From: DASRJX01 sp035649235 | Lineage (GTDB): Bacteria > Acidobacteriota > Polarisedimenticolia > Gp22-AA2 | Direction of reading: 5' to 3' | DNA: 32,236 nt | NCBI GenBank assembly: GCA_035649235.1 | Contig: DASRJX010000273.1 | Coordinates: 1-32,236, forward strand | Part shown: piece after piece, positions 22,497 to 29,576 of the stretch | Position numbering within the stretch: the first letter of the stretch is position 1 | How the letters are laid out: every line of letters starts with the position of its first letter | Program-made: the position numbers and the translations under genes | The notes under the pieces: generated by a model | The model's input: only the letters and a program-made list of their open reading frames with translations | Database searches by the model: none | Told to the model about the DNA's origin: nothing

Positions 22497-22856
22497 TTAC
22501 AAAGCGTTGAGATAGCTCTGGAGCTGGCGCTTCTCGCGCGGATCGATGCGCGCGAACTGAAGCACGGCCTCGAACGCATAGCCTTGCTGCGGCCGCGCGA
22601 GCTTATCGCAGCGCAGGACCACGGCATCGACGGGGATCGCGACCGGCTGGTGCAGCGGCCCGCCAACGATGGTCAGGATGATCTGCAGGCGGGATGCCGA
22701 CGCCAGGCGCCCGCTCGACACGCAGCGCGCCCCGCCCACCCCGACGTCGACCGTCACCAGTTTCAGATCGGCCGGCAGGTTGTCGCCCGCGACCACCCGC
22801 ACATCGAGCCGCACCAGGAACCGATGGTGCTGCCGCCGTTCCGCGCCCGCCGTCAC
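22497..22856 (-). CDS. PilZ-domain protein
   Basis: 119 residues from GTG 22856. The PilZ signature is recognisable: an N-terminal ERRQHHRFLVRLDVRV (the R-x3-R c-di-GMP-binding part, here RRQHHR) and a later DVGVGGARCVSSGRL corresponding to D/N-x-S-x-x-G. A basic and beta-rich body follows (SRLQIILTIVGG, VDAVVLRCDKL) with a C-terminal helix (ARIDPREKRQLQSYLNAL). In the second motif the Ser position is Gly (DVGVGG), which may weaken c-di-GMP binding. It lies 56 bp downstream of the kimA-like gene on the same strand and has a -10-like TAGGAT 7 nt before its GTG. It is convergent with rho; 22453-22496 holds only short GC-rich palindromes. Confidence 0.8.
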   Translation of the reverse strand: MTAGAERRQHHRFLVRLDVRVVAGDNLPADLKLVTVDVGVGGARCVSSGRLASASRLQIILTIVGGPLHQPVAIPVDAVVLRCDKLARPQQGYAFEAVLQFARIDPREKRQLQSYLNAL

Positions 22857-22863
22857 GCCGCCG

Positions 22864-22869
22864 ATCCTA
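22864..22869 (-). promoter_or_regulatory. -10-like element directly before the PilZ gene
   Basis: TAGGAT on the minus strand ends 7 nt before GTG 22856. A weak TCGACC lies 16 bp further upstream. No Shine-Dalgarno sequence lies between, another possible leaderless start. Confidence 0.35.
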
Positions 22870-22912
22870 GCACGGCCGCGGCGCCGGTCGATCCGGACGC
22901 GCGGGCGACAGG

Positions 22913-24730
22913 CTACCTCTTGAAGTGGAACGGCACGCTCGTCACCACGACCCCCTGGCGGAACAGCAGCGCCCCCTTGATCAGGAAGGCCGACTGGTTG
23001 TGGAACAGGCCCTCCCACCAGTGCGCGGTCACGAACTCCGGCAGCACGACCGTCACCATCTCGTTGCGCCGCTTCCCGTGCATCAGATCGTCGATGTGAT
23101 CGACGAGCGGGCGGATCAGGGACCGGTACGGAGACTCCAGGATCCGCAGCGGCACCCCCCCACCCCAGGTCTTCCACTGCTGCTGGATCTTCGCCGCCCG
23201 GTGCGGGTCGAGGCCCACGTGCACCGCCTCGACCTCGTGGGCGATCGACTTGGCGTAGCGGAGCGCGTAGATCGTGGCCCGGTTGACCGCCGAGATCGGC
23301 ACGATGGCGGTGTGGCGGATCGGGCGCTCCGGTTCCATCTCCACCAGCGACAGCTGCGACCTGACGTAGAAGTAGTGACGGTGGGTGCGCAGGAACGAGA
23401 CGACCAGGATCGGGATCAGCACCACCACGATCCAGGCGCCGTGGGTGAACTTGGTCACCGCGATGACGACGAGGGCGGCCCCCGTGGCGGTGGCGCCGGC
23501 GGCGTTGACCGTCGCATGCAGTCGGAAGCGCCCGTCCCGCTCGCGCAGGTGCCGCATCACCATGCCCGCCTGGGAGAGGGTGAACGCCAGGAAGACGCCG
23601 ACCGCGTACAGGGGGATCAGGGCGTGCGTGTCGCCTCCGAAGATCACGATGAGGAGGCCGGCCGTCCCGGAGAGGATGAAGATGCCGTTGGAGAAGACGA
23701 GACGGTCGCCGAGGGTGGCCAGCTGCCGGGGCAGGAAGCGGTCGTTGGCGAGGATCGACGACAGCCGCGGGAAGTCGGCGAACGCCGTGTTGGCGGCCAC
23801 GAGCAGGATGGCGGCGGTCGCCGCCTGCATCATGAAGTACATCGGCCCCGTGCCGAACACCGCCCGCCCGAGCTGGGAGATCACCGTCTGGCCCGCCCCC
23901 GGCACGACGGCGTAGACGTGCGCGATCCAGGTGATGCCGAGGAAGAAGCAGCCGAGGATCGTCCCCATGATGAAGAGCGTGACCGCGGCGTGGCGCGACT
24001 CCGGCGGCTTGAACGCCTGCACGCCGTTGCTGATCGCCTCGATGCCGGTCAGGGCGGCGCAGCCCGACGAGAACGCCCGCATGAGGAGGAACAGGGTCAG
24101 GGCGTGGCTGGCCCCTGAAATCGACGCCGCCGGAGGCTCGACCGGCGGACGTCCGGTCAGCACGCACCACAACCCCACGAGGATCAGAAGGGTGAGCGAG
24201 CCGATGAACAGGTAGGTGGGCACCGCGAAGATGCGGCCCGACTCGCGCACGCCGCGCAGGTTGCCGACCGCGATGATCCCGACGAACAGCAGGCCCATCG
24301 CCACCTTGTGCTCGCGCAGGAACGGCACGGCCGAGGTCACCGCCGCGACGCCGGCCGCCGCGGACACGGCGACCGTGAGGACGTAGTCGATCAGGAGCGC
24401 GCCCGCCGCCACGAGCCCCGGGATCGTCCCCAGGTTCTCGCGGGCCACGATGTACGAGCCGCCCCCGCCGGGGTAGGCATGGACGGTCTGCTGGTAGGAG
24501 GCGATGAGCACGGCGAGGAGCAGCGTGATGAGCCCTGCGATCGGCAGCGAGTAGGCCAGGGCCGCGGCGCCCGCCGTGCTCAGCACCAGCAGGATCTCCT
24601 CCGTGGCGTAGGCGACCGACGAGAGGGCGTCCGACGAGAAGACCGACAGCGCCAGGGGGATGCTGAGCCTCTGCTCGTGCGCCCGCGTCGTTTCGATAGG
24701 CGATCCGACGAGCCACCGCTTCCAGGTCAT
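22913..24730 (-). CDS. APC-superfamily potassium transporter, KimA-like
   Basis: 605 residues, matching the B. subtilis K+/H+ symporter KimA (YdaO) in length and motifs as I recall them: LSSVAYATEEILLVLSTAGA, SYQQTVHAYPGGGGSYIVAR, ENLGTIPGLVAAGALLIDYV, FSSGCAALTGIEAISNG, and LIPLYAVGVFLAFTLSQAGM. About twelve membrane helices are followed by a cytosolic domain (from about 440) that ends HNQSAFLIKGALLFRQGVVV and VPFHFKR, like KimA. The likely role is high-affinity K+ uptake; amino-acid transport is the generic alternative. It begins 1 bp after the uppP stop, so it is co-transcribed. No ydaO-type c-di-AMP riboswitch fits in front of it because the uppP coding region occupies that space. A PilZ gene follows. 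Confidence 0.88.
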   Translation of the reverse strand: MTWKRWLVGSPIETTRAHEQRLSIPLALSVFSSDALSSVAYATEEILLVLSTAGAAALAYSLPIAGLITLLLAVLIASYQQTVHAYPGGGGSYIVARENLGTIPGLVAAGALLIDYVLTVAVSAAAGVAAVTSAVPFLREHKVAMGLLFVGIIAVGNLRGVRESGRIFAVPTYLFIGSLTLLILVGLWCVLTGRPPVEPPAASISGASHALTLFLLMRAFSSGCAALTGIEAISNGVQAFKPPESRHAAVTLFIMGTILGCFFLGITWIAHVYAVVPGAGQTVISQLGRAVFGTGPMYFMMQAATAAILLVAANTAFADFPRLSSILANDRFLPRQLATLGDRLVFSNGIFILSGTAGLLIVIFGGDTHALIPLYAVGVFLAFTLSQAGMVMRHLRERDGRFRLHATVNAAGATATGAALVVIAVTKFTHGAWIVVVLIPILVVSFLRTHRHYFYVRSQLSLVEMEPERPIRHTAIVPISAVNRATIYALRYAKSIAHEVEAVHVGLDPHRAAKIQQQWKTWGGGVPLRILESPYRSLIRPLVDHIDDLMHGKRRNEMVTVVLPEFVTAHWWEGLFHNQSAFLIKGALLFRQGVVVTSVPFHFKR

Positions 24731-24731
24731 C

Positions 24732-25526
24732 TCACCGCACCAGCCAGTAGACGGCGGGCGCCACGAGGATCCGGTACCAGGCGAACGGGCGCAGCGTGAA
24801 TCGCTGGAGCATCGCCACGAAGGTGCGCACCGCGGCCCAGGCGGCCACGAAGGACACCAGGAAGCCGATAAGGAGCGGCAGGGCGTCCGCCGCCTGCAGC
24901 GATCCCCGGCTGGCGTAGAGATCGTACAGGGTGGCCGCGCCCATGGTCGGCACCGCGGCCAGGAAAGAGTAGGTCGTCGCCGCCCGGCGATCGAGCCGGC
25001 AGAGGAGGCCCCCGACGATGGTGGCGCCCGAGCGCGACACCCCGGGCCAGAGCGCCAGGCACTGCCAGAGGCCGATGACGGCGGCCTCCCTCCAGCCGAT
25101 CGCGTCGAGGTCTGGGATCCGGACCGCGGGACGGTAGCGCTCCACGACGAGGATGGCGATCCCGCCCAGGAAGAGCGCCCAGGCGACGGTCGCAGGTCCG
25201 AAGAGGTGCTCCTTGATGACGTCGTGGAAGAGATACCCCGCGGCGAGAGCGGGGGCCGTCGTGGCGGCAAGGAGCCCGCAGCCCCGCAGCCCCGAGAACG
25301 CCGACCCCGGAGACGACCGTAGGAGCCCGAGGAACCGCCGGCGCTCCAGACCGACGATGGCCAGGATCGCCCCGAGCTGGATGACGACCTCGAAGGTTGC
25401 AGCCCCGGGCCCGGTGAAGCCGAGCAGATGCCCGGCGACGATCAGGTGACCGGTCGAGGAGACCGGCAGGAACTCCGTGACCCCCTCCACCAGGCCGAGC
25501 ACCAGAGCGACCAGGAGCGAGCTCAT
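24732..25526 (-). CDS. uppP: Undecaprenyl-diphosphatase UppP (BacA family)
   Basis: 264 residues, a polytopic membrane enzyme that dephosphorylates undecaprenyl diphosphate to recycle the lipid carrier of cell-wall synthesis; its overproduction is known to confer bacitracin resistance. The two catalytic motifs are EGVTEFLPVSSTGHL (near residues 14-28) and PGVSRSGATIVGG (about 160-172). Helices such as TFEVVIQLGAILAIVGL and the C-terminal PFAWYRILVAPAVYWLV are typical. It is the first gene of a uppP-kimA-like pair, with PilZ following. The 78 bp between it and the GAF-PAS gene hold no clear terminator. Confidence 0.96.
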   Translation of the reverse strand: MSSLLVALVLGLVEGVTEFLPVSSTGHLIVAGHLLGFTGPGAATFEVVIQLGAILAIVGLERRRFLGLLRSSPGSAFSGLRGCGLLAATTAPALAAGYLFHDVIKEHLFGPATVAWALFLGGIAILVVERYRPAVRIPDLDAIGWREAAVIGLWQCLALWPGVSRSGATIVGGLLCRLDRRAATTYSFLAAVPTMGAATLYDLYASRGSLQAADALPLLIGFLVSFVAAWAAVRTFVAMLQRFTLRPFAWYRILVAPAVYWLVR

Positions 25527-25604
25527 GGGCGCGCAGGGTACATTCAGGCCGCCGCTGTTGCAAGCCGCGGCCGGGAGAGGCCGGTCCAGCGACAGGTGCC
25601 GCGT

Positions 25605-26606
25605 TCAGTCGCCGCGGGCGGTGGGCCTTTCCGGCCGCTGGGTGGGGGCCGGCTCCTGCTTCCGCAACGAGGCCGGAGGGGCCTCGATCGACTTGATGCT
25701 CGTGATCTCGACCAGGATGCCGTTCCAGGCGAGGGGCTTTCCGGCGGGGTCGCGCACCAGGACCGCCTCGTCGCGGAACCAGCGCGTGTTGCCGTTGCGG
25801 TCGAGCATGCGGTACTCGGCGCGGACGGAGCCGGTCGATCGCTTCGCCTTCTCGCCCAACTCGACCAAGGGGTGGAGGTCGTCGGGATGGACCAACTTGA
25901 TGAACAGTTCCGGGTCCTCGACCCACTCCTGCGCCGAGTAGCCGAGGATGCTCTCGGCCAGAGGCCCCACGTAGTAGGTGCGGTAGGGGAAGTCGACCTC
26001 GGACATGTACACGATCGCCGGGATGTCCTCGATCAGGCTTCGGAGTCTCCCGTCCGTCTCCGACAGCCGGTTGAGCAGCCGAGAGGTCTGGATGGCGACG
26101 GCCGCGACGTTCGCCACGTACGTGGCGAGCTTCCGCTCCTGAGCCGTCCAGGCATGCGGTCGCGGGAATGAAAAGATGAGCAGGCCGAAACTCTGACCGG
26201 CTCCCACGAGCGGCATGTAGGCGGCCGCGCCGATGCGGAGGATTCTGCGAGCCTCCTCGCTGACTCGAGGGTCGCGGCGGGCATCCTGGATCAGGCAGGG
26301 ACGGCCGCTCTTGAGCGCGGCGACCGCCGCCATGCCGGGCTTGAGCTCGAAGCAGGCCCGGGGGGCGTCCGGCCTGTGCCGGCCCGAGCTGACCACCCCG
26401 TAGAGGCTCTTCCGCCCGCGGTCGACCAGGGCGACGTGCGCCGCCTTGGCCCCGACGACGGAAGCGGCCGTGTCGACGATCCGCTTCAGCGTCTCCTGCT
26501 CACTACCGAGGGCCGCGACATCCGCCGCCAGCCGGCAGAGCCGGTCGAGCCTCCGGGTCAGTTTTCGCACACCATCATCTGGCGTGCGGCGAGCCCGGTT
26601 TCGCAT
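25605..26606 (-). CDS. GAF-PAS sensory protein without an output domain
   Basis: 333 residues from ATG 26606, preceded by GGAGAGG. An N-terminal helix (LTRRLDRLCRLAADVAAL) leads into a GAF domain (about 25-165): TLKRIVDTAASVVGAKAAHV, VAALKSGRPCLIQDARRDPR, AYMPLVGAGQSFGLLIFSF, and TAQERKLATYVANVAAVAIQ. A PAS domain (about 170-295) follows: LIEDIPAIVYMSEVDFPYRT, VHPDDLHPLVEL, and VRAEYRMLDRNGNTRWFRDE with a PAC-like end. The last 30 residues are Pro/Glu/Arg-rich. There is no histidine kinase, GGDEF, EAL or HTH domain, so it may pass its signal by direct protein contact. Longer upstream in-frame extensions are rejected because the promoter lies at 26659-26687. Confidence 0.87.
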   Translation of the reverse strand: MRNRARRTPDDGVRKLTRRLDRLCRLAADVAALGSEQETLKRIVDTAASVVGAKAAHVALVDRGRKSLYGVVSSGRHRPDAPRACFELKPGMAAVAALKSGRPCLIQDARRDPRVSEEARRILRIGAAAYMPLVGAGQSFGLLIFSFPRPHAWTAQERKLATYVANVAAVAIQTSRLLNRLSETDGRLRSLIEDIPAIVYMSEVDFPYRTYYVGPLAESILGYSAQEWVEDPELFIKLVHPDDLHPLVELGEKAKRSTGSVRAEYRMLDRNGNTRWFRDEAVLVRDPAGKPLAWNGILVEITSIKSIEAPPASLRKQEPAPTQRPERPTARGD

Positions 26607-26658
26607 GGAATCCTCTCCATCCGGCTGGGGTAGCCGGAACCGAGCGGCGATGGTGGCC

Positions 26659-26687
26659 CTTCTACCGTGCCCGCGACCCCCTGTCAA
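26659..26687 (-). promoter_or_regulatory. Promoter for the GAF-PAS gene
   Basis: On the minus strand a perfect TTGACA (26682-26687), a 17-bp spacer and TAGAAG (26659-26664, four of six) give a start near 26652 and a leader of about 45 nt with a GGAGAGG Shine-Dalgarno sequence. Confidence 0.6.
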
Positions 26688-26715
26688 CAGGCATTCGATG
26701 AAAACCGATAGAATC

Positions 26716-26744
26716 TTGACGCACCCCGTTTTTGACCGTATAGC
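26716..26744 (+). promoter_or_regulatory. Additional plus-strand promoter in the GAF-PAS / S9 intergenic region
   Basis: TTGACG (26716-26721), a 17-bp spacer and TATAGC (26739-26744) point toward the S9 gene, about 170 bp upstream of the proximal promoter. The intervening DNA contains no convincing ORF or terminator. The 318-bp gap 26607-26924 otherwise holds the promoters at 26659 and 26888 only. Confidence 0.45.
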
Positions 26745-26887
26745 GGACTTGCGCGACGCCGCGGCGCTCTGCTCACCGCGGGGCGATCTCGCTCCCCCGG
26801 CGGCTTTTGGAACGCTCCCTCCTCCGGAGGTCGCCAGGGGACCGAGGTCAAGCGGCGATGGCCCGGCTGGCGGGGTCGCCCCGCCTG

Positions 26888-26917
26888 TTGACAGCCGAAC
26901 GTGCGGCGGTCTATACG
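26888..26917 (+). promoter_or_regulatory. Promoter for the S9 peptidase gene, predicted leaderless
   Basis: A perfect TTGACA (26888-26893), an 18-bp spacer and TATACG (26912-26917, five of six) place the transcription start at about the ATG at 26925. There is no Shine-Dalgarno sequence. The layout is nearly the same as at rarA. Confidence 0.6.
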
Positions 26918-26924
26918 GGCCCGG

Positions 26925-29201
26925 ATGATCCGGAGCCCCATGATGCCGCTCACGTTCGGCGCGCTCTTCCTGGCCGGCGCCTCCCGCGGCGAGGGGACGG
27001 TCGGCGCGGGAAAGAGCCCGACGCCCGCGGGAGAGCCGCTCATCTCCCTCGAGCGGGTGGCACGGTTCCCGCCGCCCGGCTCGCACATCGCCGGCTCCTT
27101 CCGCTTTACGCACGACGGACGGGTGCTCTACTACCTTGGCTACGAAAGGGAAGGAGCCGCGCGCTCGCTCGTTCGCGAGGAGGTCTCGGGCGGCGGCCGC
27201 CAGATCGTGGCCCGATCCGCTGGCGGAGCCGGAGAGGGTGCTCTGTCGCGGGAGGAAGTCCTGAGGCGCGAGCGGCTCCGGCTGCAGGATCTCGGCATCA
27301 CGCAGTTCGTCCTCGCCGAGACCGCCGATCGGGTGGTCTACGCGGATGGCGGCGATCTGTACCTGGTCCGGCCGGGACGGGACGCGCTCCGTCTCACCTC
27401 CTCGTCAGAGGTCGAGCAGGACCCTCAGCTCTCGCCCGACGGCCGGCTCCTGGCCTTCACGCGCGACGACGACCTGTACGTCCTCGATATCGAGACGCTC
27501 CGGGAGAAGCGGCTGACGAGCGGAGCCGGCGGCGGGATCCTGCACGGCGTCGCCGAGTACATCGCGCAGGAGGAGATGGACCGGCCGACCGGCTTCTGGT
27601 GGTCGCCCGATGGAGCCTCCATCGCCTACACGGAGGTGGACGAGACCGGGATACCGCTCTACGCGATCCCGCATCAGGGGAAGGACCAGCCGGAGGTGGA
27701 GAACCACCGCTATCCCTTCGCGGGCGGCCCCAACGCCAGGGTCCGTCTCGGGATCGTGCCGGCGCAAGGAGGCGAGACCCGCTGGCTCGATCTCGCCTCC
27801 GCGGCCGGAGAGGATTTCTATCTGGCCCGCGTGAGGTGGGCTCCGGATGGAGCGCTCCTGGTGCAGGTGCAGAGCCGCGACCAGAAGACGCTGCGTCTCC
27901 TGAGGCTGGCCCCGGGAACGCTCAAGCACTCGGTCCTCGTCGAGGAGCGCTCCGACACCTGGGTGTCGCTCACGAACGACCTCCGGCCGCTTATGGACGG
28001 CCGGTTCATCTGGTCCAGCGAGAGGAGTGGCTACCGGCACCTGGAGATCCGCTCCCGGGACGGCCGGCTCGAGCGCGCCCTGACCAGCGGCGACTGGCCG
28101 GTCGATCGCCTGGAGGGTGTCGACGAGGCGGGCGGCCTCGTCTACTTCACGGCGGCCCGCGAGGGTCCGCTCGAGAAGCCTCTCTACCGGGTTGCGATGG
28201 CGGGCGCGGCTCCCGAGCGCGTGACGCCGGAGAAGGGCTGCCACACCATCGAGATGTCGCCGGACGGCAGGCTGTTCGTCGACGTGCACGACAGCGCCGG
28301 CACGCCGCCGAGAGTCCTTCTCAAGGAGGGGAGCGGACGGACGCTGCGCGTCCTCGACGCGAACGACGATCCGGAGATCGCGGCGCTGGGACTGCGGCCG
28401 CCGGAGTTCGTGACCCTCCAGGCGGAGGACGGCACGACGCTTCACGGCGCGATCTTCAAGCCGCGGTCGATGGAGAAGGGGCGCCGCTATCCGGCCCTGG
28501 TGCGCGTCTACGGCGGCCCCACCGCGCAGACCGTCAAGGACTCCTGGGAATTGACGCAGGACCTGAGAGCGCAGCGCCTGACCGAGAAGGGCTTCGTCGT
28601 CTTCCGCCTGGACAATCGCGGCTCGCCACGCCGCGGGAAGGCGTTCGAGACGGCGCTCTACCGGCGGCTCGGATCGGTCGAGGTGGAGGACCAGATCCGG
28701 GGCGCCCGCTATCTCGCGGCGCTGCCGTTCGTCGATCCCGAACGGATCGGCATCTACGGCTGGTCCTACGGGGGGTACATGGCGGCCCTCTGCCTTCTGC
28801 GGGCGCCCGAGATCTTCCGCGCCGCGGTCGCCGGGGCCCCCGTCACCGACTGGGACGGGTATGACACCCACTACACGGAGCGCTACATGGGAACACCCCG
28901 GGAGAACCTCGAAGGCTACCGGGCTTCCTCCCTGCTGCCTCTGGCACAGAACCTCGACGGGCGCCTGCTCATCGTTCACGGGATGGCCGACGAGAACGTG
29001 CACTTCCGGCACACCGCCAGGCTCCTCAACGCCCTGAACGCGGCGCGTCGCAGGTACGATCTGCTGATCTTCCCCGACGAGCGGCATCTGCCGCGCCGCC
29101 CCGAGGACCGCCAGTACCTCGAGCATCGCATCCTGGAGCATTTCGAGGCCGCGCTGCCGCCACGCCCCGGCCCCCAAAAGCCGAGGGCCGCTCCCCCGTA
29201 G
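26925..29201 (+). CDS. S9 family (dipeptidyl-peptidase IV-like) serine peptidase
   Basis: 758 residues from ATG 26925. A hydrophobic N-terminus (MPLTFGALFLAGASRGEG) suggests export. An eight-bladed propeller domain with repeated SPDGRLLAFTRDDDLYV-type units covers about 40-490; it includes EYIAQEEMDRPTGFWWSPDG, holding the paired Glu that bind the substrate N-terminus in DPP-IV. The C-terminal alpha/beta-hydrolase domain has GWSYGGY (nucleophile Ser614), Asp689 in HGMADENVHF and His721 in DERHLPR, in DPP-IV order and spacing. It should release dipeptides from peptide N-termini, probably in the periplasm. An earlier in-frame GTG at 26901 lies inside the promoter, so ATG 26925 is preferred. Peptide uptake genes elsewhere in the window could use its products, but no direct link is seen. 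Confidence 0.93.
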   Translation: MIRSPMMPLTFGALFLAGASRGEGTVGAGKSPTPAGEPLISLERVARFPPPGSHIAGSFRFTHDGRVLYYLGYEREGAARSLVREEVSGGGRQIVARSAGGAGEGALSREEVLRRERLRLQDLGITQFVLAETADRVVYADGGDLYLVRPGRDALRLTSSSEVEQDPQLSPDGRLLAFTRDDDLYVLDIETLREKRLTSGAGGGILHGVAEYIAQEEMDRPTGFWWSPDGASIAYTEVDETGIPLYAIPHQGKDQPEVENHRYPFAGGPNARVRLGIVPAQGGETRWLDLASAAGEDFYLARVRWAPDGALLVQVQSRDQKTLRLLRLAPGTLKHSVLVEERSDTWVSLTNDLRPLMDGRFIWSSERSGYRHLEIRSRDGRLERALTSGDWPVDRLEGVDEAGGLVYFTAAREGPLEKPLYRVAMAGAAPERVTPEKGCHTIEMSPDGRLFVDVHDSAGTPPRVLLKEGSGRTLRVLDANDDPEIAALGLRPPEFVTLQAEDGTTLHGAIFKPRSMEKGRRYPALVRVYGGPTAQTVKDSWELTQDLRAQRLTEKGFVVFRLDNRGSPRRGKAFETALYRRLGSVEVEDQIRGARYLAALPFVDPERIGIYGWSYGGYMAALCLLRAPEIFRAAVAGAPVTDWDGYDTHYTERYMGTPRENLEGYRASSLLPLAQNLDGRLLIVHGMADENVHFRHTARLLNALNAARRRYDLLIFPDERHLPRRPEDRQYLEHRILEHFEAALPPRPGPQKPRAAPP

Positions 29202-29213
29202 GGAAGCGGCCCT
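29184..29213. terminator. Bidirectional terminator between the S9 peptidase and cold-shock genes
   Basis: AGGGCCGCT (29184-29192) and AGCGGCCCT (29205-29213) form a perfect 9-bp stem, with CCC/GGG allowing further pairing inside. It overlaps the S9 stop codon. On the minus strand it is followed by CGGCTTTT, on the plus strand only by CTTCGTCGTCT, so it suits the cold-shock gene better. Confidence 0.65.
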
Positions 29214-29240
29214 CTTCGTCGTCTCTGGACTTCCGGCCGA

Positions 29241-29444
29241 TCAGACCTTGCGGACGTTCGCCGCGGCGGGACCCTTCTGGCCCTGCTGGATCTCGAACTC
29301 GACCGTCTCACCTTCCTGGAGCGTTCGGAACCCCTGCGACTGGATCGCAGTATGGTGGACGAAGACGTCCTTGCTACCGTCCTCCGGGGTGATGAAGCCG
29401 TACCCTTTCGCGTCGTTGAACCACTTGACCTTACCTCTGGGCAT
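29241..29444 (-). CDS. Cold-shock domain protein (CspA family)
   Basis: 67 residues, the classic single cold-shock domain: MPRGKVKWFNDAKGYGFITP with RNP1 (KGYGFI), then KDVFVHHTAIQ with RNP2 (VFVHH) and TVEFEIQQGQKGPAAANVRK. It binds single-stranded nucleic acid and acts as an RNA chaperone. ATG 29444 is chosen because it starts the conserved domain and has GGAGG 10 nt upstream. The frame stays open to an ATG at 29558, which would add a 38-residue hydrophobic arm resembling a signal peptide; an exported cold-shock protein is unlikely. The 132 bp upstream (29445-29576) probably form a long leader, as is common for csp genes. No firm promoter was found there. Confidence 0.93.
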   Translation of the reverse strand: MPRGKVKWFNDAKGYGFITPEDGSKDVFVHHTAIQSQGFRTLQEGETVEFEIQQGQKGPAAANVRKV

Positions 29445-29576
29445 GTCTACCGAACCTCCAGGGAAAGCATGGTCCCGCGGACCGGCCGACGCCACCGCTG
29501 GCGCACTTACCAAGAATCCTGTCACCGCGAGAGCCATGGGAATGGCGATATTCTCCATGAAACATGAATCGCCTGT

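Noticed and set aside
24731..24760. c-di-AMP (ydaO) riboswitch before the KimA-like gene
   Set aside because: The space is uppP coding sequence with a 1-bp intergenic gap, so no riboswitch can fit.
27405..29177. 590-residue antisense ORF across the S9 peptidase
   Set aside because: Same reason: low-complexity product opposite a well-recognised gene.
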